A stretch of 64,000 bases of DNA. Source: Thermobacillus xylanilyticus. GTDB lineage: Bacteria; Bacillota; Bacilli; Paenibacillales; Paenibacillaceae. This document shows, piece after piece, positions 42,695-51,650 of this stretch (position 1 is the stretch's first letter; each line of letters starts with the position of its first letter). The notes beneath the pieces are model-generated. The model saw nothing but the letters and a program-made list of their open reading frames with translations. It did not search any database and was not told the DNA's origin. Where the stretch lies: positions 1 through 64,000 of the forward strand of contig NZ_CAJRAY010000049.1 of NCBI RefSeq assembly GCF_907165215.1. The letters are read 5' to 3'. Both the position numbers and the translations under genes were made by a program.

Positions 42695-43600
42695 TTATTG
42701 CTCAATCCGGATGCTGCCGCTCCCGGTTCGCACTTTGATGACTTCCCCCGACGTGCCGGCGGCATCCGGATGGTGGATCGAGCCGGAGTCGGATTTCAAA
42801 TCATAGGAGCCGCTGTACGAGAGAGGCACGATAATGTGGACACTGCCGGAATCGGAGGATACGACGGCGCCCATCTCGTCTTTTTTCACGATGCGGATCG
42901 AACCGGAGTCGGTCTCGATATTGCCGGCGCCTTTCAAATGATTGATGGTAATGCTGCCGGAATCGGATACGGCCGTCACGCCGGCGTGTATCTCGTCCGC
43001 ATGGATGCTTCCGGACTCGGAACGGAGCGCCAGGCTTTTGCCCTCGTAGCTTTCCAGCCGGATTCCGCCGTAGTTGGACGTCACCGTCAAGGTGCCGCCT
43101 TGCAGACGGCCCAGCCGGATGCTGCCGGAATCGGATCCGATGACGAGATCCCGGGCCTTGGCGCCATCCACGCTTACCGATCCTGCATCGCTGCTGACCT
43201 TGAGCGTCTCGAACGATTCCAGCGATTCTTCCGTCAGCGAGATGGTGATGGATTGCCTCTCGTTCCAAGTGAAGTCAGGGAAGAAGCCCCAGTACCATGG
43301 ATCTTGGTCTTTGAACTGCAGATAGAGGATGCCGTTCTTGACTTCGGCCGACCGGATCTGCTTCACCGTTTTCGGCGCCGCCTTTCCCTCGATCCGGACG
43401 ACATTCTCTTGGCTGACCGTAAAATCGATCTCCAGCGCGTAGCTGTCGCTCTCAATCCGGATCTCCCGCACGTGATCCCCGAGCGCCAACGCATGCTCAT
43501 AGGTCTCGCGCAATTCGTAGCCGAAGACATATTTCACCAACGCAATAATTCCGACTGCGACCAGGATGACGCCAACGATCGTTCTTGCCAACCGGCTCAT
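42695..43600 (-). CDS. membrane-anchored DUF4097 beta-repeat protein (LiaG-like), 301 aa
   Basis: One N-terminal TM segment (about residues 5-27) is followed by an extracellular right-handed beta-helix-like region in which S-D-S-G-S-I or close variants recur eight times at roughly 20-residue spacing. This is the DUF4097/LiaG pattern; LiaG is part of the cell-envelope stress lia operon of Bacillus, but no lia genes are next to it here. ATG 43600 is used; in-frame GTG 43615 is possible. Function is not established. Confidence 0.82.
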   Translation of the reverse strand: MSRLARTIVGVILVAVGIIALVKYVFGYELRETYEHALALGDHVREIRIESDSYALEIDFTVSQENVVRIEGKAAPKTVKQIRSAEVKNGILYLQFKDQDPWYWGFFPDFTWNERQSITISLTEESLESFETLKVSSDAGSVSVDGAKARDLVIGSDSGSIRLGRLQGGTLTVTSNYGGIRLESYEGKSLALRSESGSIHADEIHAGVTAVSDSGSITINHLKGAGNIETDSGSIRIVKKDEMGAVVSSDSGSVHIIVPLSYSGSYDLKSDSGSIHHPDAAGTSGEVIKVRTGSGSIRIEQ

Positions 43601-43747
43601 GACAGACAAATACACCCTTTCCGCTCATCTGTGGTTGATCAAAGTGTACACCAGCACCCTGCGCTCCAGGTACCGGCCGCGGAAGGATCGGGCGCCAGAC
43701 TTTGGTCGGGGTTGGCGGAAAAGCTTTGGAGACTCCATCCGGGGCGA

Positions 43748-44371
43748 TTAGCGCTTATGCACCTGGAATCGGAGCACCGTTTTCAATTTCGCCGGTTCGG
43801 TCTTGCGGGGATCGGACAGGTAGATTTCCCGATGCGTCTTGGACGCCCGGACATAACCCTGTTCAGCGCAATACGCTTCCATGCGCGCGAAGCTTGCGGG
43901 TTCATCGTCATACGGACCGATGTGCAGCATCTGGCAGCACAGCCCTTCTTCCATCCGTTCGAACCGGACATGATCCAGATACGGATTGGACTTTTTCCGT
44001 TTCGTCTGCTCCAGGAAGCGCCGGAACCCGTCTTCGGTCAGGAAATCCGGCTGCCGGATCATGAGGGTGTATTTGAAATTGCTTTTGTCCGTCGAAGGCC
44101 TGGTGTAGTCCACCAGATCCCATACCCCCTCCAGCGGAAACACCTTGTACGCGTAATAGCCGGCCGGCGCATCGCCGCTGCGGTACGACATTTTGACCGC
44201 ATAGCTGATGCTGTACAGCGCCTCCGTCTGTTTGACGAACGCCTCGCCGTTCGGGTCCCCGGAGCCGCCGAGCATGATAAACGGCAGCTGCGGCACTTCC
44301 ACGACCACGGGCTCCGCGGGCGGCACATAAAGATGCTTGAAATCTTTCTTGTAATCGACAGTCTTCGTCAA
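43748..44371 (-). CDS. GyrI-like small-molecule-binding protein, 207 aa
   Basis: The protein has the two-fold SHS2/GyrI-like fold: P-Q-L-P-F-I-M-L-G-G-S-G-D-P-N-G, Y-Y-A-Y-K-V-F-P-L-E-G-V-W and the late H-I-G-P-Y-D-D-E-P motif, as in COG4832-type stand-alone effector-binding proteins. There is no DNA-binding domain. Such proteins may bind or hydrolyse toxic small molecules. It is a single gene between two terminators. Confidence 0.82.
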   Translation of the reverse strand: MTKTVDYKKDFKHLYVPPAEPVVVEVPQLPFIMLGGSGDPNGEAFVKQTEALYSISYAVKMSYRSGDAPAGYYAYKVFPLEGVWDLVDYTRPSTDKSNFKYTLMIRQPDFLTEDGFRRFLEQTKRKKSNPYLDHVRFERMEEGLCCQMLHIGPYDDEPASFARMEAYCAEQGYVRASKTHREIYLSDPRKTEPAKLKTVLRFQVHKR

Positions 44372-44449
44372 TGCCGTTCACTCCTTCGCTTCCGGAACAT
44401 GATCCCCTACAGCTTAACCGATCAAATATGCCAACAGTCCGAAACGCCG

Positions 44450-44481
44450 AAAGCCGGGAACCGCCGCAGGCTCCCGGCTTT
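44450..44481. terminator. terminator of the pot operon
   Basis: AAAGCCGGGA / TCCCGGCTTT arms around a 12-base loop lie just beyond the potD stop codon, between divergently ending and starting units. Confidence 0.75.
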
Positions 44482-44484
44482 GTA

Positions 44485-45555
44485 TCATTTCGCGTGCATC
44501 TTGAACTCGAGGAACAGGTCGTTGTAGTAGGCGAGCATCCGCTTGCCCAGATTTTCGTAGACCTCCAGCCGGGCGATCAGTTCGTCGCCCGGATAGAACC
44601 GCTCGTCCTCCCGGATCTCTTCGGGCAGCATCTCCAGCGCCGTGGCGTTCGGCGTCGAGTAGCCGACATATTCGGCATTCCGCGCCGCGTTCTCCGGATC
44701 GAGCATGAAGTTGATGAACAGGTGCGCCCCTTCGATGTTGCGCGCCGTCTTCGGAATGACCATCGAGTCGAACCAGAGGTTTGACCCTTCCTCCGGCACG
44801 ACGTAGTCCAGGTCTTCGTTCTCCCACATGATTTCCGCCGCGTCACCGGACCAGACGACCGCCGCCGAAGCTTCATTGCCGGTCATCAGCATCTTGATCT
44901 CATCGCCGACAATGGCTTTCACGTTCGGCGTGAGCCGCTTCAGCTTGGCCAGCGCTTCCTGCAGGTGCTCCTCGTCCGTGTCGTTCAGCGAATAGCCCAG
45001 ACTGTTCAGCCCCATGCCGATAATCTCACGGGCGCCGTCGACGAGCAGGATGTCGTTCCTCAGGGACGGATCCCAGAGCGCGTCCCAGCTGACAGGCGGC
45101 TCGTCGAACGCTTCGGGGTTGTAGAGGATGCCGACCGTACCCCAGAAATACGGCACGGAATAGACGTTGCCCGGATCATAGGACATGTCCATGAACCGCG
45201 GATCGATATGCGCCATGTTGGGCAGCTTGGAATGGTCGAGCGGCACCAGCAGGCCGTCTTCCATCAAGCGCTCGACGGCGTATTCGGACGGCATCGCGAC
45301 ATCGAATGTCGTTCCGCCTTGGGCGATCTTCGTCATCATCGCTTCGTTCGAATCGAACGTCTCGTAGATGACGGTGATGCCCGTCTGCTCCTGGAACTCC
45401 TTGAGCAGTTCCGGATCGATGTAATCGCCCCAGTTGAAGACGGTGATCGTGTCCGCCCCCGCGTAGCCCGCGCTCCGGTTGAGCGCGTTCGTCCACGCCA
45501 TGAGGCCCAGCGACGCGACGAGGATAACCGCGAACAGTTGCACGAGCTGTCTCAT
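44485..45555 (-). CDS. potD: spermidine/putrescine-binding protein PotD, 356 aa
   Basis: After an uncleaved or lipidless signal segment (residues 1-22) the mature part opens with I-T-V-F-N-W-G-D-Y-I-D-P-E, the PotD hallmark, and keeps the W/Y/D ligand residues in V-P-Y-F-W-G-T-V-G-I and E-G-S-N-L-W-F-D-S. No lipobox Cys is present, which is odd for a Gram-positive binding protein; the hydrophobic N-terminus may serve as anchor. Its start overlaps potC (ATGA). Confidence 0.92.
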   Translation of the reverse strand: MRQLVQLFAVILVASLGLMAWTNALNRSAGYAGADTITVFNWGDYIDPELLKEFQEQTGITVIYETFDSNEAMMTKIAQGGTTFDVAMPSEYAVERLMEDGLLVPLDHSKLPNMAHIDPRFMDMSYDPGNVYSVPYFWGTVGILYNPEAFDEPPVSWDALWDPSLRNDILLVDGAREIIGMGLNSLGYSLNDTDEEHLQEALAKLKRLTPNVKAIVGDEIKMLMTGNEASAAVVWSGDAAEIMWENEDLDYVVPEEGSNLWFDSMVIPKTARNIEGAHLFINFMLDPENAARNAEYVGYSTPNATALEMLPEEIREDERFYPGDELIARLEVYENLGKRMLAYYNDLFLEFKMHAK

Positions 45556-46364
45556 CGGCGTTCACCGCTTTCTGCGAGCCGCGCGTTGCGGCGGTTGATG
45601 AAGTAATACCCGATGACGAGCGCGACGGTGAACAGGAACAGCAGCGTCGAGAGCGCGTTGATCGAGAGCGAGATGCCCTGCCGCGCCCGCGAGTAGATCT
45701 CGACGGACAAGGTCGAGAAGCCGTTCCCGGTGACGAAGAACGTCACGGCGAAGTCGTCCAGCGAGTAGGTGAGCGCCATGAAGAAGCCGGCGAAAATGCC
45801 GGGTTTCATGTACGGCACGACGACCCGTGTCAGCACCTGCCACGCGTTGGCGCCCAGGTCGCGCGCGGCGTCGAGCATGCTCGTGCGCATTTCCTGCAGC
45901 TTCGGCAGCACCATCAGGACGACGATCGGCACGCTGAACGCGATGTGGGACAGCAGCACCGACACGAAGCCGAGCTGGATGCCGATGATCGTGAACAGGA
46001 TCAGGAACGACGCGCCGATGATGACGTCCGGGCTGACGATCAGGACGTTGTTCAGCGCGAGCAGCGCGTTCTTCCGGCTGCGGCGCTTCACCTCATAGAT
46101 CGCCAGCGCGCCGATCGTTCCGAGAATCGTCGAGACGAGGGCCGAGAGCAGCGCGATGACGACCGTGTTCAGCACGATGATGAGCAGCCGCGTATCCTGC
46201 AGCACTTCCCCGTACCATTCGAGCGTAAACCCTTCGAAACCTTGCATCGTCCCGCCGCTGTTGAACGAGTAGACGATCAGATAAGCGATGGGCGCATACA
46301 AGATGACGAAGACGGCCGTGAGATACAGATTCGACCAGCGCCACCTTCTATCCACGGAGCGCAC
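45552..46364 (-). CDS. potC: polyamine ABC transporter permease PotC, 270 aa
   Basis: Six TM segments and the coupling loop D-A-A-R-D-L-G-A-N-A-W match PotC/PotI. The GTG 46364 start overlaps the end of potB by 17 bases; a GTG at 46355 is an alternative. It forms the membrane channel with PotB. Confidence 0.92.
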   Translation of the reverse strand: MRSVDRRWRWSNLYLTAVFVILYAPIAYLIVYSFNSGGTMQGFEGFTLEWYGEVLQDTRLLIIVLNTVVIALLSALVSTILGTIGALAIYEVKRRSRKNALLALNNVLIVSPDVIIGASFLILFTIIGIQLGFVSVLLSHIAFSVPIVVLMVLPKLQEMRTSMLDAARDLGANAWQVLTRVVVPYMKPGIFAGFFMALTYSLDDFAVTFFVTGNGFSTLSVEIYSRARQGISLSINALSTLLFLFTVALVIGYYFINRRNARLAESGERR

Positions 46365-47154
46365 CCCGCTTTCCGATGCCGGTCGCGAACATGATGAGGG
46401 CCATGGCGATGATCAGGAACACGGCGATCGTCGCGCCCATTCCCCAGTCCTGCGTCACGAGGAAATGCTGCTCGATCGCCGTGCCGAGCGTAATGACCCG
46501 GTTGCCGGCGATGAGCCGGGTGATCATGAACAGCGACAGCGACGGAATGAACACGGCCTGGCAGCCGGCCTTGACTCCGTCCAGCGTCAGCGGGAAAATG
46601 ACCCGCCGGAACGTCGTCCATGCCGAAGCGCCCAGATCGCGGGACGCGTCGATCAGGGCGGGATTCAGCTCTTCCAGCGCGTTGTAGATCGGCAGGATCA
46701 TGAACGGGATGAAAATGTACACCGACACGAACACGAAGCTGAAGTCGTTGAACAGCAGCTGCCGGCCCCCGATGCCGACCATCTCGAACACCGCGTTCAC
46801 CAGGCCGTATTTGCCGAACAGTCCGATGAAGGCGTACGCCTTCAGCAGCAGGTTGATCCAGCTCGGCAGGATGATGAGCAGCAGCCACAGCTGCTTGTGC
46901 TTGAGCCGCGTCAGGATGAGCGCCGTCGGGTATGCCACGAGCAGCGAGAACGCCGTGATCAGGAAGGCATACCAGAACGAGCCGAGCGTCATGCGCAGGT
47001 AGATCGGCGTGAAGAACTTCGCGTAATTGTCCAGCGTGAACTGTCCTTCGACATCGAAGAACGAATAGTACGCGACCAGGATGATCGGCGCCGCGACAAA
47101 CAGGACGATCCATGCGACATAAGGGATGAGGTAGAAGTTTCGCGTCCTAGCCAT
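46348..47154 (-). CDS. potB: polyamine ABC transporter permease PotB, 268 aa
   Basis: The protein starts with [13 protein letters not shown] and carries six TM segments and the loop [14 protein letters not shown] 47154 overlaps the potA stop by eight bases. Gene order potA-potB-potC-potD is the usual one in Firmicutes. Confidence 0.92.
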   Translation of the reverse strand: MARTRNFYLIPYVAWIVLFVAAPIILVAYYSFFDVEGQFTLDNYAKFFTPIYLRMTLGSFWYAFLITAFSLLVAYPTALILTRLKHKQLWLLLIILPSWINLLLKAYAFIGLFGKYGLVNAVFEMVGIGGRQLLFNDFSFVFVSVYIFIPFMILPIYNALEELNPALIDASRDLGASAWTTFRRVIFPLTLDGVKAGCQAVFIPSLSLFMITRLIAGNRVITLGTAIEQHFLVTQDWGMGATIAVFLIIAMALIMFATGIGKRGALRG

Positions 47155-48250
47155 GGCTGCCCTCTCCGTAGGTCTCGAGCCGTCTGTCGAATTCTTCTTC
47201 CGTCTCGCCGAAACGCATGACATGGATCGCTTCCGGGCCGAAGGTCAGGCCGATGTGCTCGTCCACCTCCGCTTTGCGCGTCGAGTGGACCAGCCACGTG
47301 TTGCCGGACTCGTCGCGTCCCTTGATCTCGTAGTGGACGCCGCGGAACAATTGCGACTCGACGCGGATGCGCAGCTTGCCGCTCTCCGGCTCGGTGATCT
47401 CGAGGTCTTCCGGACGAATGACGATCTCGACCGGCTCGCCTTCGCGGAATCCGCCGTCAACGCACTCGAACGGCTTGCCGGCGAATTCGACCAGATAGTC
47501 GCGGATCATCCGGCCCGGAATGATGTTCGATTCGCCGATGAAATCCGCCACGAAGCGGTTGATCGGTTCGTCGTAGATGTCGGTCGGCGTGCCGGACTGC
47601 TGGATCCTCCCCTTGTTGAGGACGAAGATCTCGTCCGACATCGCAAGCGCCTCTTCCTGGTCGTGCGTAACGAAGACGAACGTGATGCCGAGCCGCCGCT
47701 GCAGCTCGCGCAGCTCGTACTGCATCTCCGTGCGCAGCTTCAGGTCGAGCGCCGACAGCGGCTCGTCCAGCAGCAGCACCTCCGGCTCGTTCACGATCGC
47801 CCGGGCGATCGCGACCCGCTGCCGCTGGCCGCCGGACATGCCGGCGATGTCACGGTTCTCGTAGCCTTCAAGGTTTACGAACCGCAGCGCTTCTTTCACC
47901 TTGGTATCAATGCTCAAGCGGTCCAGCTTCTTGATCCGCAGGCCGAACGCAACGTTCTCGTATACGTTCAGATGAGGGAACAAAGCGTAATCCTGAAAAA
48001 CGGTGTTCACCTGGCGCTTGTTCGCCGGAACCCGGTTCACAAGCTTTCCGTTGATGTAAATGTTTCCTTCCGTCGGCTCCATAAACCCCGCAATGAGCCG
48101 CAGAATGGTTGTCTTGCCGCAGCCCGAGGGACCGAGCAGCGTGTAGAATTTGCCCCGCTCGATGTCGAAGCTGACCTCGTCCAGTACGGTGACGCCGTCC
48201 TCATAACGTTTTGTCACGCGGTCGAACCGAATGATCACGTCATCCGCCAA
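47147..48250 (-). CDS. potA: polyamine ABC transporter ATP-binding protein PotA, 367 aa
   Basis: Walker [10 protein letters not shown], the signature M-S-G-G-Q-R-Q-R-V and Walker [11 protein letters not shown] are present, and the C-terminal 120 residues form the TOBE regulatory domain of spermidine/putrescine importers. The start is TTG 48250, nine bases after AGGAGGG. It energises the PotBC channel. The 280-base region upstream is shared with the divergent symporter gene. Confidence 0.93.
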   Translation of the reverse strand: MADDVIIRFDRVTKRYEDGVTVLDEVSFDIERGKFYTLLGPSGCGKTTILRLIAGFMEPTEGNIYINGKLVNRVPANKRQVNTVFQDYALFPHLNVYENVAFGLRIKKLDRLSIDTKVKEALRFVNLEGYENRDIAGMSGGQRQRVAIARAIVNEPEVLLLDEPLSALDLKLRTEMQYELRELQRRLGITFVFVTHDQEEALAMSDEIFVLNKGRIQQSGTPTDIYDEPINRFVADFIGESNIIPGRMIRDYLVEFAGKPFECVDGGFREGEPVEIVIRPEDLEITEPESGKLRIRVESQLFRGVHYEIKGRDESGNTWLVHSTRKAEVDEHIGLTFGPEAIHVMRFGETEEEFDRRLETYGEGSHG

Positions 48251-48409
48251 CTGCTTTAACCCTCCTTTTCATTCTGCCGAATCATGAAGCCGAGCACGGC
48301 CGCTTGTCCGATTCTGCCGATGGGTGAATTACGATTGTTATATTATCATGGATTTCGTCGTGTGGGGATACAAGAAAAACGGCAAACGCCGTCAATTTAT
48401 GAAGGCCGG

Positions 48410-48478
48410 GACGTTTTGCGGCGAAAGCCGCCGGGAAGCGGGAAAAAGCTGACGCAAAACGTCCGCCCGTGCTATGAT
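48410..48478 (+). promoter_or_regulatory. promoter with overlapping inverted repeat, before the GPH symporter gene
   Basis: CTGACG (48449-48454) and TATGAT (48473-48478) are 18 bases apart. Two perfect 11-base arms, GACGTTTTGCG at 48410-48420 and CGCAAAACGTC at 48453-48463, flank a 32-base spacer; the right arm covers the spacer just after the -35. This could be an operator pair or looped repressor site. A weaker palindrome, TAAGCGATAACACTTA, follows the -10. Confidence 0.5.
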
Positions 48479-48530
48479 GTAAGCGATAACACTTACGGGT
48501 TAGGAAAAGGATGGAAAAGGAGGGGGATGC

Positions 48531-49823
48531 GTGAGAAACCGGTGGATCAATTCGCCTGCCGCGTATGCGCTCGGGATGTTCGCAATGATGGTGCCGACGC
48601 AGGCGTTCAGCTCGTTTTATTTCTACTTTTACGTCGATGAACTGGGACTCGCCGTCTGGCTGGCGACGATTGCGCGCACGATCTACCTTGTATGGGACGC
48701 GGTCAACCAGCCGCTCGCCGGCTGGCTGTCCGACCGGACGTCCACGCGGCTCGGGCGGCGGAGGCCATGGCTGCTCGGCGCCGTGCCCGCGTACATGCTG
48801 ACGTTCGTGATGGTGTTCGCCGTCCCGCCGGGACTCGGCAAAGCCGGCCTGTTCGCATGGTTCCTCGCCGCGCTCATCCTGATCGAAGCGGTCGCGACGA
48901 TCATCTGGGTGAACTACGGGGCACTTTTCCCGGAGTTGTTCCGGGGCAACCGGCTGCGCGCCCGGGCGTCGGCCGTACAGCAGGGCTTTCAGATCGCCGC
49001 CCTCCTGGTCGGCACCGCCGCGACGCCGCTGCTTTACACTTCTCTCGGCTACGGCAATATGGCGCTGATCTACGCCTTTCTCTTCGGCGTCCTGATGCTC
49101 GCCTGCATCGCCGGCATCCGCGAGCAGGAAGAAGCGCGGCAAGGCCCGCGGCTCAGCTTGCAGGAATCGTTCCGCACGACGCTGCGCAACATCCCGTTCT
49201 GGCTGCACAACATCGCCAACTCCTTCGCGCAGACCGTGAACGGCCTGATCGGCTTGATCATCCCTTTCTATGCGAAGTATGTGCTGCGCATCCCCGAGGC
49301 GCAGGTCACCTGGCTGCTCGCTTCGATCTTCGTCTCGGTCATTCCGCTCGTCTTCGTCTGGTACCGGATCGCGCGGAACATGGATCCGGTGAAATGCTGG
49401 CGGCTGTCGCTCGCCGCCTATGCGGCAAGCGTGCTGCCGCTCAGTCTCGCCGGCGACCTGGCGACCGGCATCGCGGCGGGCGTGCTCGTCGGCTTCGGAC
49501 TCTCCGGTTTCCTCGTCACGCCGCCGGTCGTCGGCAGCCGCATCATCGACCTCGACTTCGAAGCGACCGGACGGCGGCGCGAAGGCGTCTATACGGCGGT
49601 CTCCGGTTTCATCACGCGGTCCAGCGGCCTCATTTCCGCGCTCGCGTTCCTGATTGTCGGCGACATTTTCGGCTATGTGAGCGGGGAAAATCCGGGGCCG
49701 AATCCCGAAGCGGCATTCCGTTGGCTGAGCAGCTACATTCCGTTCATCCTGCTGCTGATCGCCTTCGCGATCTCGCTGTTCGTGAAGCTGGAAGGGGGAA
49801 AAGGGGAGCGGCATGACGGGTAA
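48531..49823 (+). CDS. GPH-family sugar:cation symporter (MelB-like), 430 aa
   Basis: The sequence has 12 TM segments and the family motif D-A-V-N-Q-P-L-A-G-W-L-S-D-R-T followed by R-L-G-R-R-R-P-W, where the Asp residues bind cation and sugar in MelB. The start is GTG 48531 after AAAGGAGG. It is coupled by an 11-base overlap to the ChbG-like deacetylase gene, so its substrate may be an acetylated disaccharide, perhaps chitobiose-like; this is inferred from the neighbour. Confidence 0.87.
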   Translation: MRNRWINSPAAYALGMFAMMVPTQAFSSFYFYFYVDELGLAVWLATIARTIYLVWDAVNQPLAGWLSDRTSTRLGRRRPWLLGAVPAYMLTFVMVFAVPPGLGKAGLFAWFLAALILIEAVATIIWVNYGALFPELFRGNRLRARASAVQQGFQIAALLVGTAATPLLYTSLGYGNMALIYAFLFGVLMLACIAGIREQEEARQGPRLSLQESFRTTLRNIPFWLHNIANSFAQTVNGLIGLIIPFYAKYVLRIPEAQVTWLLASIFVSVIPLVFVWYRIARNMDPVKCWRLSLAAYAASVLPLSLAGDLATGIAAGVLVGFGLSGFLVTPPVVGSRIIDLDFEATGRRREGVYTAVSGFITRSSGLISALAFLIVGDIFGYVSGENPGPNPEAAFRWLSSYIPFILLLIAFAISLFVKLEGGKGERHDG

Positions 49824-50730
49824 ATATCTGGTCATCAATTGCGACGACTTCGGCCAAAGTCCGGCCATGAACGCGGCGATCATGCATCTGCTCGAGGAAG
49901 GGCTCGTCTCGTCGGCAACGATCATGGCGCCGGCGCCGGCTTTCCGCGAAGCGGCCGAGTGGTGCCGGAAGCGGGAGCAGCCGAACATCGGTCTCCATCT
50001 GACGCTGACGAGCGAGTTCGAGGCGCTCCGCTTCCCGAGCCTGACGGGCGGAGCGTCGCTGCACGACGACAGCGGCCATATGTACCGGACGGTGGAGGAA
50101 TTCGAGCGGGGCGCGGACACCGCGGACGTGATGCGCGAATTGACCGCGCAGTACGAGGCGGTCCGGGCGAGCGGCGTGCAGATCACCCATGCCGACAACC
50201 ATATGGGCAGCCTGTACGGCATGGCGACCGGCCGCAGCCATATTCCGCACGTGCTGCGCTGGTGCGCGCGGCGGAGCCTGCCGTTCCGGCTGTTCCGCAA
50301 GGTCGACCCCGCCGATCCGCTGCTCGGCCCGATGCCGGGGGTGGAGCGCGCGGCCGCGAAGGCGTCGGCGCTGGCGGGCGTGCTCGGCGTCGCGCTGCCC
50401 GACTACCTGCTCTCGCACCCGTTCGAGAAGCGGGACGGTGAAACCTACGAATCGTTCAAGCAGATGCTGATTGACAAGCTGTACCGCCTGCCCTTCGGCA
50501 TCTGCGAGACGTATATTCATCCCGGCGTCGACGACCCGTGGATGCGCAGGGCGATTCCGCATTGGGAGAAAAGGGTGTGGGAGTTCCGGCTGATGATGGA
50601 CGACGACTTCCGCTACGCGATCCGCGACGCGGGCGTGACGGTGGTCGACTACCGCTTCATCCGGAAGCACGGCCGGGAATCCCGGCTGCGCGCCGGCGCG
50701 CGGCTGGCGGCGTCCGCGCTGCGCAGGTGA
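49813..50730 (+). CDS. ChbG/YdjC-family carbohydrate deacetylase, 305 aa
   Basis: The protein opens with V-I-N-C-D-D-F-G (metal Asp pair) and has I-G-L-H-L-T-L-T and T-H-A-D-N-H-M-G, supplying the His/Asp metal ligands of the YdjC fold. ChbG removes an acetyl group from chitobiose or its phosphate. A GGGGAG site precedes ATG 49813, which overlaps the symporter gene, so transport and deacetylation are likely coupled. GC content is very high. Confidence 0.88.
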   Translation: MTGKYLVINCDDFGQSPAMNAAIMHLLEEGLVSSATIMAPAPAFREAAEWCRKREQPNIGLHLTLTSEFEALRFPSLTGGASLHDDSGHMYRTVEEFERGADTADVMRELTAQYEAVRASGVQITHADNHMGSLYGMATGRSHIPHVLRWCARRSLPFRLFRKVDPADPLLGPMPGVERAAAKASALAGVLGVALPDYLLSHPFEKRDGETYESFKQMLIDKLYRLPFGICETYIHPGVDDPWMRRAIPHWEKRVWEFRLMMDDDFRYAIRDAGVTVVDYRFIRKHGRESRLRAGARLAASALRR

Positions 50731-50741
50731 GGAAAAACGCG

Positions 50742-50785
50742 CAGCCGCATGCCTTGCGCCCCGAAGAGGGGCCGGCATGCGGCTG
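50742..50785. terminator. terminator between chbG-like gene and exoA
   Basis: CAGCCGCATGCC / GGCATGCGGCTG form a perfect 12-bp stem; the minus strand side continues with CGCGTTTTT, fitting termination of exoA transcripts. Confidence 0.75.
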
Positions 50786-50823
50786 TCGTTGTTGTCGCCG
50801 GATGCGGAAAGGTTCCCGCGCGG

Positions 50824-51600
50824 TCAAGCTTCCGGCTGTTCGCCGGGATCGCGCATCAGGAGGCCGACCGGGCAATGGTCGCTGCCCATGATGCCGCTGT
50901 CGATCAGCGCGTCCTCCAGATACGGCGCGAGGCGGGCGGAGACGAGGAAATAGTCGATCCGCCAGCCGATGTTCCGCTCGCGCACCTTCGGCATGAAGGA
51001 CCACCAGGTGTACGCGTCCGTCCGGTCCGGGTAGAAATGGCGGAACGTGTCGATGAATCCCGCCTCGAGCAGCCGGGTCATCGCCTCGCGTTCCTCGTCG
51101 GTGAAGCCGGCGTTTCCCCGGTTGGATTTGAAATTCTTGAGATCGATTTCCCGATGGGCGACGTTCAGATCGCCGCAGACGACGACCGGCTTGCGCGCAT
51201 CCAGCTCCTTCAGGTACGCGCGGAACCGCTCCTCCCACGCGATGCGGTATTCAAGCCTCGACAAGTCGCGCCGCGCGTTCGGCGTGTACACGTTGACGAG
51301 GAAGAACGCGGGAAATTCGAGCGTCAGCACGCGTCCCTCCGGATCGTCCCCGTCGGACAGGCCCTTCCGGACCGCCTCCGGTTCGATCCGCGTGAACACG
51401 GCGGTGCCGGAGTAGCCTTTCTTCTCGGCGCAGTTCCAATACTGCCGGTAACCCTCCGGCAGTTCCAGCTCGAGCTGGCCTTCCTGCAGCTTCGTCTCCT
51501 GTACGCAGACGATGTCGGCGTCCGCGCGCCGGAAGTAGTGGAGAAAGCCTTTGCCGACGCAGGAGCGCAGGCCGTTGACATTCCATGAGATCAGTTTCAT
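50824..51600 (-). CDS. exoA: exodeoxyribonuclease III (ExoA/XthA), 258 aa
   Basis: The start M-K-L-I-S-W-N-V-N-G-L-R is the family hallmark (Asn7 metal region), followed by Q-E-T-K (Glu ligand), G-D-L-N-V-A-H (Asp/Asn) and G-S-D-H-C-P-V-G (catalytic Asp-His). It is an AP endonuclease and 3'-5' exonuclease in base-excision repair. ATG 51600 follows GAGGTG at eight bases; the frame upstream is not used. Confidence 0.95.
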   Translation of the reverse strand: MKLISWNVNGLRSCVGKGFLHYFRRADADIVCVQETKLQEGQLELELPEGYRQYWNCAEKKGYSGTAVFTRIEPEAVRKGLSDGDDPEGRVLTLEFPAFFLVNVYTPNARRDLSRLEYRIAWEERFRAYLKELDARKPVVVCGDLNVAHREIDLKNFKSNRGNAGFTDEEREAMTRLLEAGFIDTFRHFYPDRTDAYTWWSFMPKVRERNIGWRIDYFLVSARLAPYLEDALIDSGIMGSDHCPVGLLMRDPGEQPEA

Positions 51601-51650
51601 CGGTTTCTTCACCTCATTGCAGAGCCCGCCCGAAGCGGGCCCGATCCATA

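Noticed and set aside
48282-50300. Long open frame (672 codons) on the minus strand
   Set aside because: It lies antisense to the clear symporter and ChbG genes; it is Arg/Asp/Pro-rich low-complexity translation typical of shadows in high-GC DNA and has no ribosome binding site.
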